A DNA stretch of 17,252 nucleotides, taken from positions 1 to 17,252 of the forward strand of contig MNYV01000056.1 of the NCBI GenBank assembly GCA_001873285.1, given 5' to 3'. Position 1 is the stretch's first letter. Each line of letters opens with the position of its first letter. Made by a program: the position numbers and the translations under genes. Of the stretch, positions 1 through 6,816 are shown piece after piece. The stretch is from Nitrospirae bacterium CG2_30_53_67 (lineage in GTDB: Bacteria > CG2-30-53-67). Below the pieces are notes generated by a model that saw only the letters and a list, made by a program, of their open reading frames with translations, was not told the DNA's origin and made no database searches.

Positions 1-138
1 CTGTGCGCATATGCAATTCGGCTTGCCGCATTTACGATAATTGACCGAGATACTACCTCGCCTGAAATCACCAAGTGTTTTCAATCTCTCACAAAGACCA
101 TCCCGTCTCCGTTCCAGCTCTGACAAAGATTCCGGCAT
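1..138 (-). CDS. DUF6788-like protein, N-terminal 46 residues (runs off the window)
   Basis: Reading leftwards from ATG at 138, the frame stays open to the window edge (46 codons, no stop). The start is preceded by a strong ribosome binding site, TAAGGAGGG at 142-150. The peptide has an acidic/basic N-terminal helix (SLSELERRRDGL), then LGDFRRGSISVNYRKCGKPNCICAQ-type sequence split over residues 22-46. The GSISVxYRKCGKPNCxCA signature is, from memory, that of the DUF6788 family, small proteins often found beside transposases; no biochemical function is known to me. The Cys-x4-Cys-x-Cys cluster suggests metal binding, which is inference. The gene has its own consensus promoter and an operator-like palindrome, and it diverges from the kinase operon. 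Its position at the window edge agrees with a mobile-element boundary. Family assignment is fairly good given the short piece; role unknown. Confidence 0.7.
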   Translation of the reverse strand, partial: MPESLSELERRRDGLCERLKTLGDFRRGSISVNYRKCGKPNCICAQ

Positions 139-148
139 ATGCCCTCCT

Positions 149-183
149 TATAGTCTGGTAGTTTAATGAGCTACCAGATTATA
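149..183. promoter_or_regulatory. Operator-like inverted repeat at the DUF6788 gene start site
   Basis: The arms TATA-g-TCTGGTAG (149-161) and CTACCAGA-t-TATA (171-183) are complementary except at one position and enclose a 9-base spacer. The repeat covers the -10 box, the expected transcription start and the region up to the ribosome binding site. It could be a repressor site, possibly for autoregulation, or a 5' mRNA hairpin limiting translation. Sequence alone does not decide between these. Confidence 0.55.
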
Positions 184-206
184 AGGCATTTTGCCCTTTT
201 TGTCAA
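178..206 (-). promoter_or_regulatory. Consensus sigma-70 promoter of the DUF6788-like gene
   Basis: On the minus strand a TTGACA -35 (201-206) and TATAAT -10 (178-183) are separated by exactly 17 bases, a perfect match to both hexamers. It reads into the gene starting at 138. The -10 box forms one edge of the palindrome at 149-183, so a bound repressor would block initiation. Confidence 0.8.
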
Positions 207-249
207 TTCTACCTACAACTATGTCGCAGACCCCTCCTCTTGGAACCTG

Positions 250-278
250 TTGACAATTCCCTGTAAGAGACGTATAAA
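250..278 (+). promoter_or_regulatory. Sigma-70 promoter of the kinase-lipoprotein-activator operon
   Basis: TTGACA (250-255), a 17-base spacer and TATAAA (273-278) lie about 40 bases before the first ATG at 318. The predicted leader is about 35 bases. The ribosome binding site before 318 is poor (only AAAAGG, far upstream), so translation of the first gene may be weak. Confidence 0.7.
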
Positions 279-317
279 GGTAAATATTTTCTCTCCGGGA
301 AAAGGCTATTAACGATC

Positions 318-1352
318 ATGAAACTCACTCTCACCCGAAAGATCTTTCTGGGCTACTTCATCATGATCTGTCTGGTCCTGGTGGAGGGGTTCTATGCGGT
401 CTATGAGCTCAACCGATTGAACCGCCAAACCCGGTCCATGGTCCAGGGGGAGGTCTTCTCCATGGATCTGGAGAAGCGGCTTCTTGACCTTTTCCTGTCC
501 CAGGTGGGAAACGAAAAGAAGTACCTCGTAGTGCACGACCGGGATTTCCTTTCCCTCGCCCTTTCAAAAGGAGAGGAGTTTGATAAAATCCTTCTTCAAC
601 TGATGGCAGGGAGAAGGGGTGTTCCTTTTATGAAAGATCTGGAAGAGATCCAGCGGTTGCATGAGCGGCATATCAAAGGTTTTCTCTCAGCCGTGGAGGA
701 CGTTCCCGGTGATCAGGGTAAAGGCGAGGCCGAGCTTTCCGGAAGGGGCATGATGGGTGAGGCCGAGGTCCTGGCGATGACCGGGAGGATCGAGGAGATC
801 ATCCGGATTGAAGAGTTGTCCATTGCCCGGAAGATGAGTGAAGCGCAGGCGTTCAGCCAGCGGGCCTATACGATCACGATCGGGATTGTGGCCTCCATGG
901 GGCTTTTCGGCTTGCTCATGGCCTGGCTCATGATCCGGAGTATCCAGGAGCCGATTCAAAAACTCAAGCAGGGGACACAGTATATCTCTGAAGGGATTTT
1001 TGAGAAGCGGATTTTGATCTCTTCCAAGGACGAATTTGGAGACCTGGCACGGGCCTTTAATATCATGACCCAGAGGCTCTCGGAGCTGGAGGAGATGAAA
1101 CGGGAATTCATTGCCAACATGTCGCATGAACTCCGCACGCCGCTGACCTCCATCAAGGCGGCCGCATCGCTGATGCTGGATCAGGTCCCGGGTCACATCA
1201 CGGATAAGCAGAAAAGGGTGCTCTGCATTATTCAGGAGGAGACCGGAAAGCTGATCCGCCTGATCAACAACGTCCTCGACCTCTCCAGACTCAGGGCAGG
1301 AATGATGCCATACCTAAAATCTTTGAACGGTTCCGGCAGGCCGACCCCCTGA
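318..1352 (+). CDS. GlrK/QseE-like sensor histidine kinase, disrupted: ATP-binding domain cut off by an internal deletion with frameshift
   Basis: This is a membrane sensor kinase: TM1 about residues 9-30, a periplasmic sensor region of about 155 residues, TM2 about 186-207, HAMP about 208-262, then a HisKA dimerisation domain with phosphoacceptor His270 in NMSHELRTPL. After SRLRAGMM (residue 330) the family sequence stops and the frame ends 14 residues later. The sequence encoding the F-box and G2-box of the same domain resumes in another frame at 1304. The N-box and G1-box (DxGxG), about 80 residues, are missing. As read, the product could be phosphorylated in trans but could not bind ATP. 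Followed by a lipoprotein and a GlrR-type activator, the order matches E. coli glrK-qseG-glrR, which supports the identity. Either the gene is a recent pseudogene or the assembly lost bases here. Confidence 0.8.
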   Translation: MKLTLTRKIFLGYFIMICLVLVEGFYAVYELNRLNRQTRSMVQGEVFSMDLEKRLLDLFLSQVGNEKKYLVVHDRDFLSLALSKGEEFDKILLQLMAGRRGVPFMKDLEEIQRLHERHIKGFLSAVEDVPGDQGKGEAELSGRGMMGEAEVLAMTGRIEEIIRIEELSIARKMSEAQAFSQRAYTITIGIVASMGLFGLLMAWLMIRSIQEPIQKLKQGTQYISEGIFEKRILISSKDEFGDLARAFNIMTQRLSELEEMKREFIANMSHELRTPLTSIKAAASLMLDQVPGHITDKQKRVLCIIQEETGKLIRLINNVLDLSRLRAGMMPYLKSLNGSGRPTP

Positions 1353-1513
1353 TGGGGAAGCCGGCGAAAGGAACGGGCCTGGGTCTCTCCATCTGCAAAT
1401 ATTATATTGAGGGACATGGCGGAAGGATCTGGACAGAGAGCGAACGGGGCGCGGGGAGCCGTTTTTATTTTGATCTTCCCGTCATGAGGAAGGAAGTGAC
1501 GGTATCGGCATGA
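1304..1513 (+). pseudogene. Out-of-frame remainder of the kinase ATPase domain (F-box, G2-box, C-terminus)
   Basis: In the frame ending at TGA 1511-1513 the sequence reads DAIPKIFERFRQAD, then GTGLGLSICKYYIEGHGG and ends in FYFDLPV plus a short tail. These are the F-box, the G2-box and the last strand of a HATPase_c domain, in normal order and spacing, so they are the true C-terminus of the kinase starting at 318. There is no start codon or ribosome binding site of its own. The real stop overlaps the next gene's ATG by four bases (ATGA at 1510-1513), showing that the operon was translationally coupled before the damage. Confidence 0.85.
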
Positions 1514-2055
1514 AGATTCACAAAACATACTTTTTTTTAATTTTCCTGCTTTGCGCCGCTTGTTTGCCTCCCTATGATCTTAAAAATTTTTCGAGCCGGT
1601 CCGATGGTGGAGAGAGTAAAAAACAGGAGAAGATCAGTTCTCCGGATGAATTCTTTCTTAATGCAGATCAGTTGTTCCATGACGGGAAATACCGGAGCGC
1701 CCTGCATGACACCCGCCGTATTTATGAGGAGGCGCATCACCGGGAGGTTGAGGAGGAGGCCCTGTTCCGGATCATTCTGATTCAATCCTATGGAGATAAC
1801 CCCAACAGGGACTACAGGGAAGCCGGGCGGGTTGCAAAGGCATTCCTGAAGAACTATCCGGGAAGCAAACGCAGCCGGGAAGTTCAGGCCATCCTCCTCC
1901 TGATCGAGGAGATCCATCGCAGCGAAGCCGAAGCCGAGACCCTCAAGGGGTATAATGCCATCCAGGATGAGAAGATTCAGAGATTGATGCAGGACATCAG
2001 AAAGATCAAAGAGATCGACCTTCAATTGGAAGAACAGAAAAAGAAGCTGGAGTAG
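1510..2055 (+). CDS. QseG-like lipoprotein with TPR-like repeats and C-terminal coiled coil
   Basis: This 181-residue protein has a short basic start, a hydrophobic stretch (residues 7-17) and a lipobox LCAAC with the acylated Cys18, so it should be a lipoprotein. Residues about 45-125 form helical TPR-like units resembling BamD/YbgF (FFLNADQLFHDGKYRSAL; later AKAFLKNYPGSKRSREVQAI). Residues about 135-181 are a charged coiled coil rich in Glu, Lys and Gln. In E. coli the gene between glrK and glrR encodes the outer-membrane lipoprotein QseG (YfhG), which modulates the kinase; position and architecture suggest the same role, although sequence similarity is not obvious and this protein is shorter. 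The start overlaps the original kinase stop (ATGA), and glrR begins three bases after its TAG. Confidence 0.7.
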   Translation: MKIHKTYFFLIFLLCAACLPPYDLKNFSSRSDGGESKKQEKISSPDEFFLNADQLFHDGKYRSALHDTRRIYEEAHHREVEEEALFRIILIQSYGDNPNRDYREAGRVAKAFLKNYPGSKRSREVQAILLLIEEIHRSEAEAETLKGYNAIQDEKIQRLMQDIRKIKEIDLQLEEQKKKLE

Positions 2056-2058
2056 GCC

Positions 2059-3450
2059 ATGTCTAAAGAACGAATTCTACTTGTTGATGATGATCCGAAT
2101 ATCCTCGAGGTCTTATGCATGCGTCTTGAGTCCAAGGGGTTCGAACCGTTCAAGGTGAAGAGCACGGAGCAGGCCCTGAGCAGGCTGAAGCAGGAAAGAT
2201 ACGATCTGGTGCTGACCGACCTCAGGATGACGGGGCTCGACGGGATGGATCTTTTGGAAGAAATCAGAAGGATGGATCCGGAACTTCCGGTGATCATTCT
2301 CACCGCGCATGGCAGTATCCCCAATGCGGTGGAGGCCATGCAGAAAGGGGCGTTCAGTTATCTGACCAAGCCCTTTGAAGATAAAGAGATCACTTTCCAT
2401 GTTGAAAGGGCCCTTGAAAAAAGGCGGCTTGAGAAGAAGATTTATAATCTCAAAAGTCTGGTGGAAGACCGGTTCAGTTTCAAGAACATCGTGGGGAGAA
2501 GCCGTCTCATGCAGGGCATTTTCGACCAGGTGGTCCAGGCGGCTCCGTCCGACTCCACCATTTTACTGACCGGTGAGAGCGGAACCGGCAAGGAACTCTT
2601 CTCCAGGGCGATTCACGCCCATAGCCGCAGGGCCGGAGGGCCTTTTATTACCGTGAATTGTGCGGCAATCCCGGAAACCCTTCTGGAGAATGAACTCTTC
2701 GGACATGAGCGGGGCTCCTATACCGGGGCCGGCGCCTCTCAGGATGGATATTTTCTCCGGGCGGATGGGGGGACGATCTTTCTGGATGAAATCGGCGAGG
2801 CCCCTCTTTCCATTCAAGCCAAGCTTCTTCGTGTCTTGCAGGAAAAAGAGTTTAACCCCATCGGTTCAACCCGGTCGCTCAAAGTGGATGTCAGGATCAT
2901 CACGGCCACCAATCAGAACATAGAAAAGTCCGTTGAACAGGGAAAGTTCCGTGAGGATCTCTACTATCGAATTCATGTCATTCCCATTCATATCCCGCCG
3001 CTCAGGGAACGCAAGGAGGATATTCCTTTTCTGATCGACCATTTTATCCGGAAGCATTCGAGCCGGGTGGGGAAAAAGATCGAGGGAATTGACCCTGTGG
3101 CCGTGCAGCAGCTCATGCAGCAGAACTGGCCGGGGAATGTCCGGGAACTGGAGAACCGGATCGAACAGGGCATGGTGATGGCTCGTAATCCGGTTCTCGG
3201 TTCTCAAGACTTCCTCTTTGATCAGGATGAACACCGGCACAGGAAATTTCTGAATTTCAGAGAGGCGCGGGATGTTTTTGAAAAGGAATATGTGACCCAT
3301 CTCCTTAAGATGACCGGGGGGCATGTGACCCATGCGGCCCAAATGGCGGGGAAGCAGCGCGCTGATTTTTACAATATTATGAAAAAGCACGGGATTCAAC
3401 GAGAGGCCTTCAGGAACGTTTCCGGAAGGCCTCCGGATGCTGTAAGATGA
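2059..3450 (+). CDS. glrR: GlrR-type sigma-54-dependent response regulator
   Basis: The 463-residue protein has the NtrC-family layout. The receiver domain (1-120) has acidic residues D10-D12, phosphoacceptor Asp54 and Lys104. The AAA+ domain (about 143-375) has Walker A GESGTGKE at 172-179, Walker B GGTIFLDE at 238-245 and the R-finger region after ATNQN. A Fis-type helix-turn-helix lies at about 418-446. The sigma-54 contact loop reads GSYTGA (219-224) instead of GAFTGA. The receiver segment PVIILTAHGSIPNAVEA and the C-terminal GGHVTHAAQMAGKQRADFY closely resemble E. coli GlrR as I remember it, which together with the kinase-lipoprotein-regulator order favours GlrR over generic NtrC/ZraR. 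It activates sigma-54 promoters through upstream sites. Its partner kinase is broken here, so it may be inactive or served by another kinase. Its stop overlaps the next start by four bases. Confidence 0.85.
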   Translation: MSKERILLVDDDPNILEVLCMRLESKGFEPFKVKSTEQALSRLKQERYDLVLTDLRMTGLDGMDLLEEIRRMDPELPVIILTAHGSIPNAVEAMQKGAFSYLTKPFEDKEITFHVERALEKRRLEKKIYNLKSLVEDRFSFKNIVGRSRLMQGIFDQVVQAAPSDSTILLTGESGTGKELFSRAIHAHSRRAGGPFITVNCAAIPETLLENELFGHERGSYTGAGASQDGYFLRADGGTIFLDEIGEAPLSIQAKLLRVLQEKEFNPIGSTRSLKVDVRIITATNQNIEKSVEQGKFREDLYYRIHVIPIHIPPLRERKEDIPFLIDHFIRKHSSRVGKKIEGIDPVAVQQLMQQNWPGNVRELENRIEQGMVMARNPVLGSQDFLFDQDEHRHRKFLNFREARDVFEKEYVTHLLKMTGGHVTHAAQMAGKQRADFYNIMKKHGIQREAFRNVSGRPPDAVR

Positions 3451-4199
3451 CCATAGAACCAGGACCTCATGAGACCCTCGACACGCTTTCCACGGCCGGG
3501 ATCCGCATCCTCCAACCCAGGAGAGGGTATCGCTACTCCCTGGATTCCCTGATCCTTGCATTCTTCCTTCATCTCAAGAAAGGGGACGCCGTGGTGGAAC
3601 TCGGCGCCGGCGCAGGCGTGATCTCCATGATCCTGGCAAAACGGGATCCTGCCTGTCCTATCGTGGGGCTGGAGATCCAAAAACGGCTCTACGGCCTCAT
3701 GGCGAGGAACCTGGCGCTCAATGGTCTTGAGGGCCGGGTGCAGGCGGTCCATGGAGACATCCGCAGGATTGAAGAATATTTCGATCCTGCGAAAACAGAT
3801 GCCGTCTGCTCCAATCCCCCCTTTCGCAAGGTCCGTTCAGGCAGGATGAATCCGGACCCGGAAAAAGCTATTGCAAGACATGAGATCGAACTCACCCTTC
3901 CCGATCTGATCCATGCAGCGGCTTATCTCCTGAAGAGACATGGGAAATTTTCTTTGATCTATCTTCCTGAACGTCTGGCCGACCTGATCCAGCAGCTCAG
4001 ACAGGATCACCTCGAGCCGCGAAGAATGCAGACCATCCACTCCTTTCCGGAGACCCCGCCGGTCCTCGTGATGGTCGAGGCGGTCAAGGGGGCCGGGGCG
4101 GGGATGAGAATGGAGGCGCCCTTTATCATCTACCGGGATAAAACCGGCGCTTATTCCAAAGAGATGAAATCCATCTATGGGTTTCAGTCCGGTTCATGA
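3447..4199 (+). CDS. trmN6: TrmN6-type tRNA1(Val) (adenine37-N6)-methyltransferase
   Basis: This 250-residue class I SAM methyltransferase is of the COG4123 (YfiC/TrmN6) family, in which the E. coli member makes m6A37 in tRNA-Val. Visible signatures are the N-terminal QPRRGYRYSLDSLILA (24-39), the SAM-binding loop VELGAGAGVIS (50-60), an acidic residue for the ribose (GLEIQ, 74-78) and the catalytic NPPF at 123-126 within SNPPFRK, typical of N6-adenine methylation. Length matches the family (about 245). The ATG lies within the glrR stop (ATGA, 3447-3450), so it is translated from the same operon. A methyltransferase has no obvious link to envelope signalling; operon membership may only provide expression. 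The tRNA substrate is inferred from the family. Confidence 0.8.
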   Translation: MTIEPGPHETLDTLSTAGIRILQPRRGYRYSLDSLILAFFLHLKKGDAVVELGAGAGVISMILAKRDPACPIVGLEIQKRLYGLMARNLALNGLEGRVQAVHGDIRRIEEYFDPAKTDAVCSNPPFRKVRSGRMNPDPEKAIARHEIELTLPDLIHAAAYLLKRHGKFSLIYLPERLADLIQQLRQDHLEPRRMQTIHSFPETPPVLVMVEAVKGAGAGMRMEAPFIIYRDKTGAYSKEMKSIYGFQSGS

Positions 4200-4220
4200 T
4201 GATTGGAGATGCAGCCGGAA

Positions 4221-5873
4221 TCAGCGGTTTCTTTTGAGGTTTGATTCCATGGCGGTCATTTTTTGCGTCCCTGCGGCCGAGGATGTCGGTTGATTGAGGG
4301 CTTGGCTTTCTACCAGGCTTAGAAAGATCTGGGACAGGTTCGGATCAAACTGACTTCCGGATCCCTCGCCTATCTGGGAGCATGCGCCTTTCTGAGAAAG
4401 CTTTTTTTTATAGCTCCTTCCGGAAATCATGGCATCGTACGCGTCGCAAATGGAGAGGATACGCGCGCCCCGGCAGATCTCCCGTCCTTTTCTTCCAGTG
4501 GGATACCCCTTGCCGTCAAAACGTTCATGATGCTGCAGGATGATCTGCAGCTCCTTGTCCAGGAAGTTCAGAGGCTCAATCATCTTTGCGCTGAACAGGG
4601 GGTGGAGCTTCATGATCCTGAACTCCTTGGGGTTGTATCCCCCTTTTTTATAAAGGATCTGCGGGTCGATCCCAGCCTTGCCGATGTCATGAAGCATGCC
4701 GGCCAGCCGGATGGAGTTGATCTCCGGCTGGGGAAGATGAAGCGCCTTGGCAAGGGAGACCGCATAGCGGGTCACGTTGGGAGAATGCTGCGCCGTTCTT
4801 CGGTCTTTCTTTTCAATTTCTTCCACGATGGTTTTGCTGTATTCGATGAATTTGTCAACCATCTCCTGGGTAAAACCGATGAAACGATTCTGGTAATGCG
4901 CGATCTTTTGCTGGTACTCGTTGTTTAACAACTCATCAAAGGACTGTTTTTCCTTCCAGTGACAGACATTGTTCTTGCCCCTGTGCTTGGCTTCGTAAAG
5001 GGCCTCATCCGCATGACGGATCAGGACCTGAGGTTCCGTCACGCTCGGGTCGGTGCTTCCGGCCACTCCGATGCTCGCGGTCACGCGTGCGGAATTTTCT
5101 CCATCCTGGAACGTCCGGCAGAAAAAGCTTTCCCGTATCCGTTCACAAAGAGTGAGGACCCCGTCTTTTTTGATGTGCGAACAGAGCATGACGAATTCTT
5201 CCCCGCCGTACCGGGCCAGGAGATCAACATCCCTCATCTGCCTCCGCAGGATTTCAGCGCTCTTTTGCAGGACCGAATCACCGAAGATGTGGCCGTAAGT
5301 GTCGTTGATGGATTTAAAGTCATCCAGGTCCAGCATGATACAATGGAGAGGATAGGCATAGCGAAGCGCCTGACGGAACTCCTTTTCCATGAGATATTTA
5401 AAATACCGGTGGTTATAAAGACCGGTCAGGCCGTCCTGTGCGGCCTGCTCCTTGATCCGTTCCCCTTTCTGCCGCTTTTTTTCCTCTATGCGTTTCTGGC
5501 TGATGGCATTCCTGATGGCGGAACTCAAGGTCGAGGCGGTCAATTCTTTTTTGGAGATGTAGTCGTAGGCGCCGCGCTTCATGGCCTCCACGGCCGTCCG
5601 TTCATTCCCCTGAGAAGCGATCATGATGATGGCCGTATCAATCTTCTTTTTACGAATATCCTCCATCATGCTGAGGCCGTCAAATTTGGGAGTATGATGG
5701 CCGACCAGAACCAGGTCAACGGGATGTTCACTGAGATGGTGCAGGGCGGACTCGCCGTTCTGCACAAAGGCAAAGGAGGCGCCGCTGAGATCTTTTTTCA
5801 GGATCCCCTCGGCTGTTTTGGCGAAGCTTTTATTTTCGTCGATGCAGAGGATAGAAATTCGAGTGTTGGGCAC
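4221..5873 (-). CDS. Degenerate receiver - GGDEF - HD-GYP cyclic-di-GMP regulator
   Basis: This is a 550-residue cytoplasmic three-domain protein. The receiver fold (5-125) keeps D12-E13 and the YISKK lysine region, but the phosphoacceptor Asp is Gly58 (LVLVGHHTPKFDG), so it should not be phosphorylated in the usual way. After a helical linker the GGDEF domain (about 145-308) has an intact GGEEF active site (223-227) and an RxxD inhibitory site (RDVD, 214-217): an active, feedback-inhibited diguanylate cyclase is expected. A linker (309-350) leads to an HD-GYP phosphodiesterase domain (about 350-523) with H395-D396 and HHERFDGKGYP (448-458). Both opposing activities look catalytically intact. 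The start is GTG (5873-5871) with GGGAGG seven bases upstream; the alternative of a start further inside would cut the receiver. It is single-gene and convergent with the trmN6 operon. Confidence 0.9.
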   Translation of the reverse strand: MPNTRISILCIDENKSFAKTAEGILKKDLSGASFAFVQNGESALHHLSEHPVDLVLVGHHTPKFDGLSMMEDIRKKKIDTAIIMIASQGNERTAVEAMKRGAYDYISKKELTASTLSSAIRNAISQKRIEEKKRQKGERIKEQAAQDGLTGLYNHRYFKYLMEKEFRQALRYAYPLHCIMLDLDDFKSINDTYGHIFGDSVLQKSAEILRRQMRDVDLLARYGGEEFVMLCSHIKKDGVLTLCERIRESFFCRTFQDGENSARVTASIGVAGSTDPSVTEPQVLIRHADEALYEAKHRGKNNVCHWKEKQSFDELLNNEYQQKIAHYQNRFIGFTQEMVDKFIEYSKTIVEEIEKKDRRTAQHSPNVTRYAVSLAKALHLPQPEINSIRLAGMLHDIGKAGIDPQILYKKGGYNPKEFRIMKLHPLFSAKMIEPLNFLDKELQIILQHHERFDGKGYPTGRKGREICRGARILSICDAYDAMISGRSYKKKLSQKGACSQIGEGSGSQFDPNLSQIFLSLVESQALNQPTSSAAGTQKMTAMESNLKRNR

Positions 5874-5918
5874 AAAATCCTCCCTATGCTTTTTCCATAC
5901 CTCTTCAGAAGCGCAGGT

Positions 5919-5947
5919 ATCATAGCAGGGAATGGATCCGTAATCAA
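5919..5947 (-). promoter_or_regulatory. Sigma-70 promoter of the GGDEF/HD-GYP gene
   Basis: On the minus strand TTGATT (5942-5947), a 17-base spacer and TATGAT (5919-5924) lie about 45 bases upstream of the GTG start. No competing sigma-54 motif was seen here. Confidence 0.65.
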
Positions 5948-6039
5948 GTATTATGTTTGACTTGCCGCTGCCCCCGGTTCAACGTGGGTGAGGTTCCGTC
6001 CTGCAGGAAATGACACATGCGGTATGATTTTTCCTAGGC

Positions 6040-6097
6040 AAAAAAAAACTGCAGGAGATGATACGGGTGAGCCGGGCCCGTACGCTCTCCTGCAGTT
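6040..6097 (-). terminator. Strong intrinsic terminator after the zinc-ribbon gene
   Basis: A 12-bp perfect stem (AACTGCAGGAGA at 6047-6058 with TCTCCTGCAGTT at 6086-6097) encloses an inner TACGGG/CCCGTA stem. On the minus strand it is followed by nine T residues (6040-6048 on the plus strand as A). It lies about 60 bases beyond the zinc-ribbon stop at 6156. The same tract could also shield the GGDEF gene promoter from read-through. Confidence 0.85.
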
Positions 6098-6155
6098 CAG
6101 TGGTGAAACCACTCACTTGCGGGGTACCATTGCGATACCCCTGGGGGAATGGGGG

Positions 6156-6335
6156 TTATGCAACGTTGATGCTTTCTCGCTCAATCTGTTCATCCAGCCC
6201 AAGGAAGACCACCCTGGAGCAGATGGGGCATTTATAGTAGACATCAAAGAAGATGGCCCCGCCTTCGTCACGGTTTAAAGGAAGAAACCGGGTGTCATCT
6301 CTGAACATCTTGGAACCACATTTGCCGCAGTGCAT
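6156..6335 (-). CDS. 59-residue zinc-ribbon protein
   Basis: This small leftward gene starts with ATG at 6335, preceded by AGGAGG eight bases upstream, and ends with TAA at 6156-6158. The protein begins MHCGKCGSKMF and contains a second pair KCPICS, giving Cys3-x2-Cys6 and Cys36-x2-Cys39, a four-cysteine zinc ribbon with a 29-residue spacer. The middle (residues 11-34) is a mixed strand region with FFDVYYKC leading into the second knuckle, and the tail is acidic (LDEQIERES). Between them a near-consensus sigma-54 promoter and a strong intrinsic terminator bracket it as a complete one-gene transcription unit, which argues it is real despite its size. I do not recognise a characterised homologue; such ribbons act in nucleic-acid or protein binding. 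Confidence 0.75.
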   Translation of the reverse strand: MHCGKCGSKMFRDDTRFLPLNRDEGGAIFFDVYYKCPICSRVVFLGLDEQIERESINVA

Positions 6336-6409
6336 GGGGTGACCTCCTATTCTACGAATCCAGATCCACGGTTTTTGTCAAGAGCTAAATGCAATCTATA
6401 GGGTGATAT

Positions 6410-6426
6410 AGCAAATCATGTGCCAG
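6410..6426 (-). promoter_or_regulatory. Near-consensus sigma-54 (-24/-12) promoter of the zinc-ribbon gene
   Basis: The minus strand reads CTGGCACATGATTTGCT, matching the sigma-54 consensus YTGGCACGN4TTGCW at every defined position except one (A for G). The GG and GC elements have the required ten bases between them. The predicted start is near 6399, giving a leader of about 64 bases to the ATG at 6335. Upstream are two short perfect palindromes that could be activator sites: GGAAG-N4-CTTCC at 6465-6478 and CAATATATTG at 6485-6494. A TTGACA-like hexamer at 6376-6381 has no -10 box at good spacing. Confidence 0.7.
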
Positions 6427-6714
6427 TTCTTGTCTTGAAACACTTCCACGAAGGCAGGGAGGAGGGAAGATCGCTTCCAATCTACAATATATTGAATAAT
6501 CATCACTGGTTAGCACCGCCTGTATGGATTGAACCATGAAATTTATTTTATTTTTTTTTACCGGCCTGATGGTGAAAAGCCGGCAAGAGACCTTAAAAAG
6601 GCCTGAAAAGTCGGTCTATATAGATCAGTCTGGACTAAAATGGCCGTTAAGTTTTTGTCAATGACAAAATTTTGAGCCGATCTTATGACAGGGTTCCGGC
6701 CCCTGATCTCTATA
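6427..6714. other. Divergent intergenic region without a supported gene
   Basis: The space between the zinc-ribbon gene and the FAD protein is AT-rich with no convincing coding frame. It holds the two small palindromes noted for the sigma-54 promoter, a run of nine T (6550-6558) next to an ACCGGC...GCCGG inverted repeat that lacks T residues on its 3' side, a TCTATATAGA palindrome near 6613, and the 17-bp palindrome at 6653-6669. Confidence 0.5.
6653..6669. promoter_or_regulatory. Perfect 17-bp palindrome, operator candidate
   Basis: TTTTGTCA and TGACAAAA flank a single central A, a perfect 8+1+8 inverted repeat. It sits about 45 bases upstream of the -35 box of the FAD dehydrogenase promoter, a position suited to an activator, and it could also serve the divergent side. 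The regulator is unknown. Confidence 0.5.
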
Positions 6715-6744
6715 TTGTAAAGAACGGAACAGGTCGTGTATAAT
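6715..6744 (+). promoter_or_regulatory. Sigma-70 promoter of the FAD dehydrogenase gene
   Basis: TTGTAA (6715-6720), an 18-base spacer and a perfect TATAAT (6739-6744) lie about 70 bases before the ATG at 6817. The leader contains a small hairpin, GGTCG-N8-CGACC, around 6780-6797. Confidence 0.55.
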
Positions 6745-6816
6745 AAGACATATCTCGATAACATTTTTTTCATTTGAAAGGTCGCCTTCAAACGACCCGT
6801 AAAGCGGTGAGGTGAT

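Noticed and set aside
4959-5960. Long rightward open frame (333 codons) opposite the GGDEF/HD-GYP gene
   Set aside because: It is antisense to a gene with intact catalytic motifs, has no recognisable domain and no ribosome binding site.
6121-6141. GGGGTA...TACCCC hairpin after the zinc-ribbon gene as terminator
   Set aside because: No T tract; the 12-bp stem with nine T further on is much better.
5988-6278. Rightward 96-codon frame across the terminator and zinc-ribbon gene
   Set aside because: It crosses a strong terminator stem and lies antisense to the better-supported 59-residue gene; no motif or ribosome site.
6536-6664. 42-codon rightward frame beginning MKFILFFFTGL
   Set aside because: The start resembles a signal peptide but comes from a poly-T run, has no ribosome binding site, and ends in the operator palindrome.
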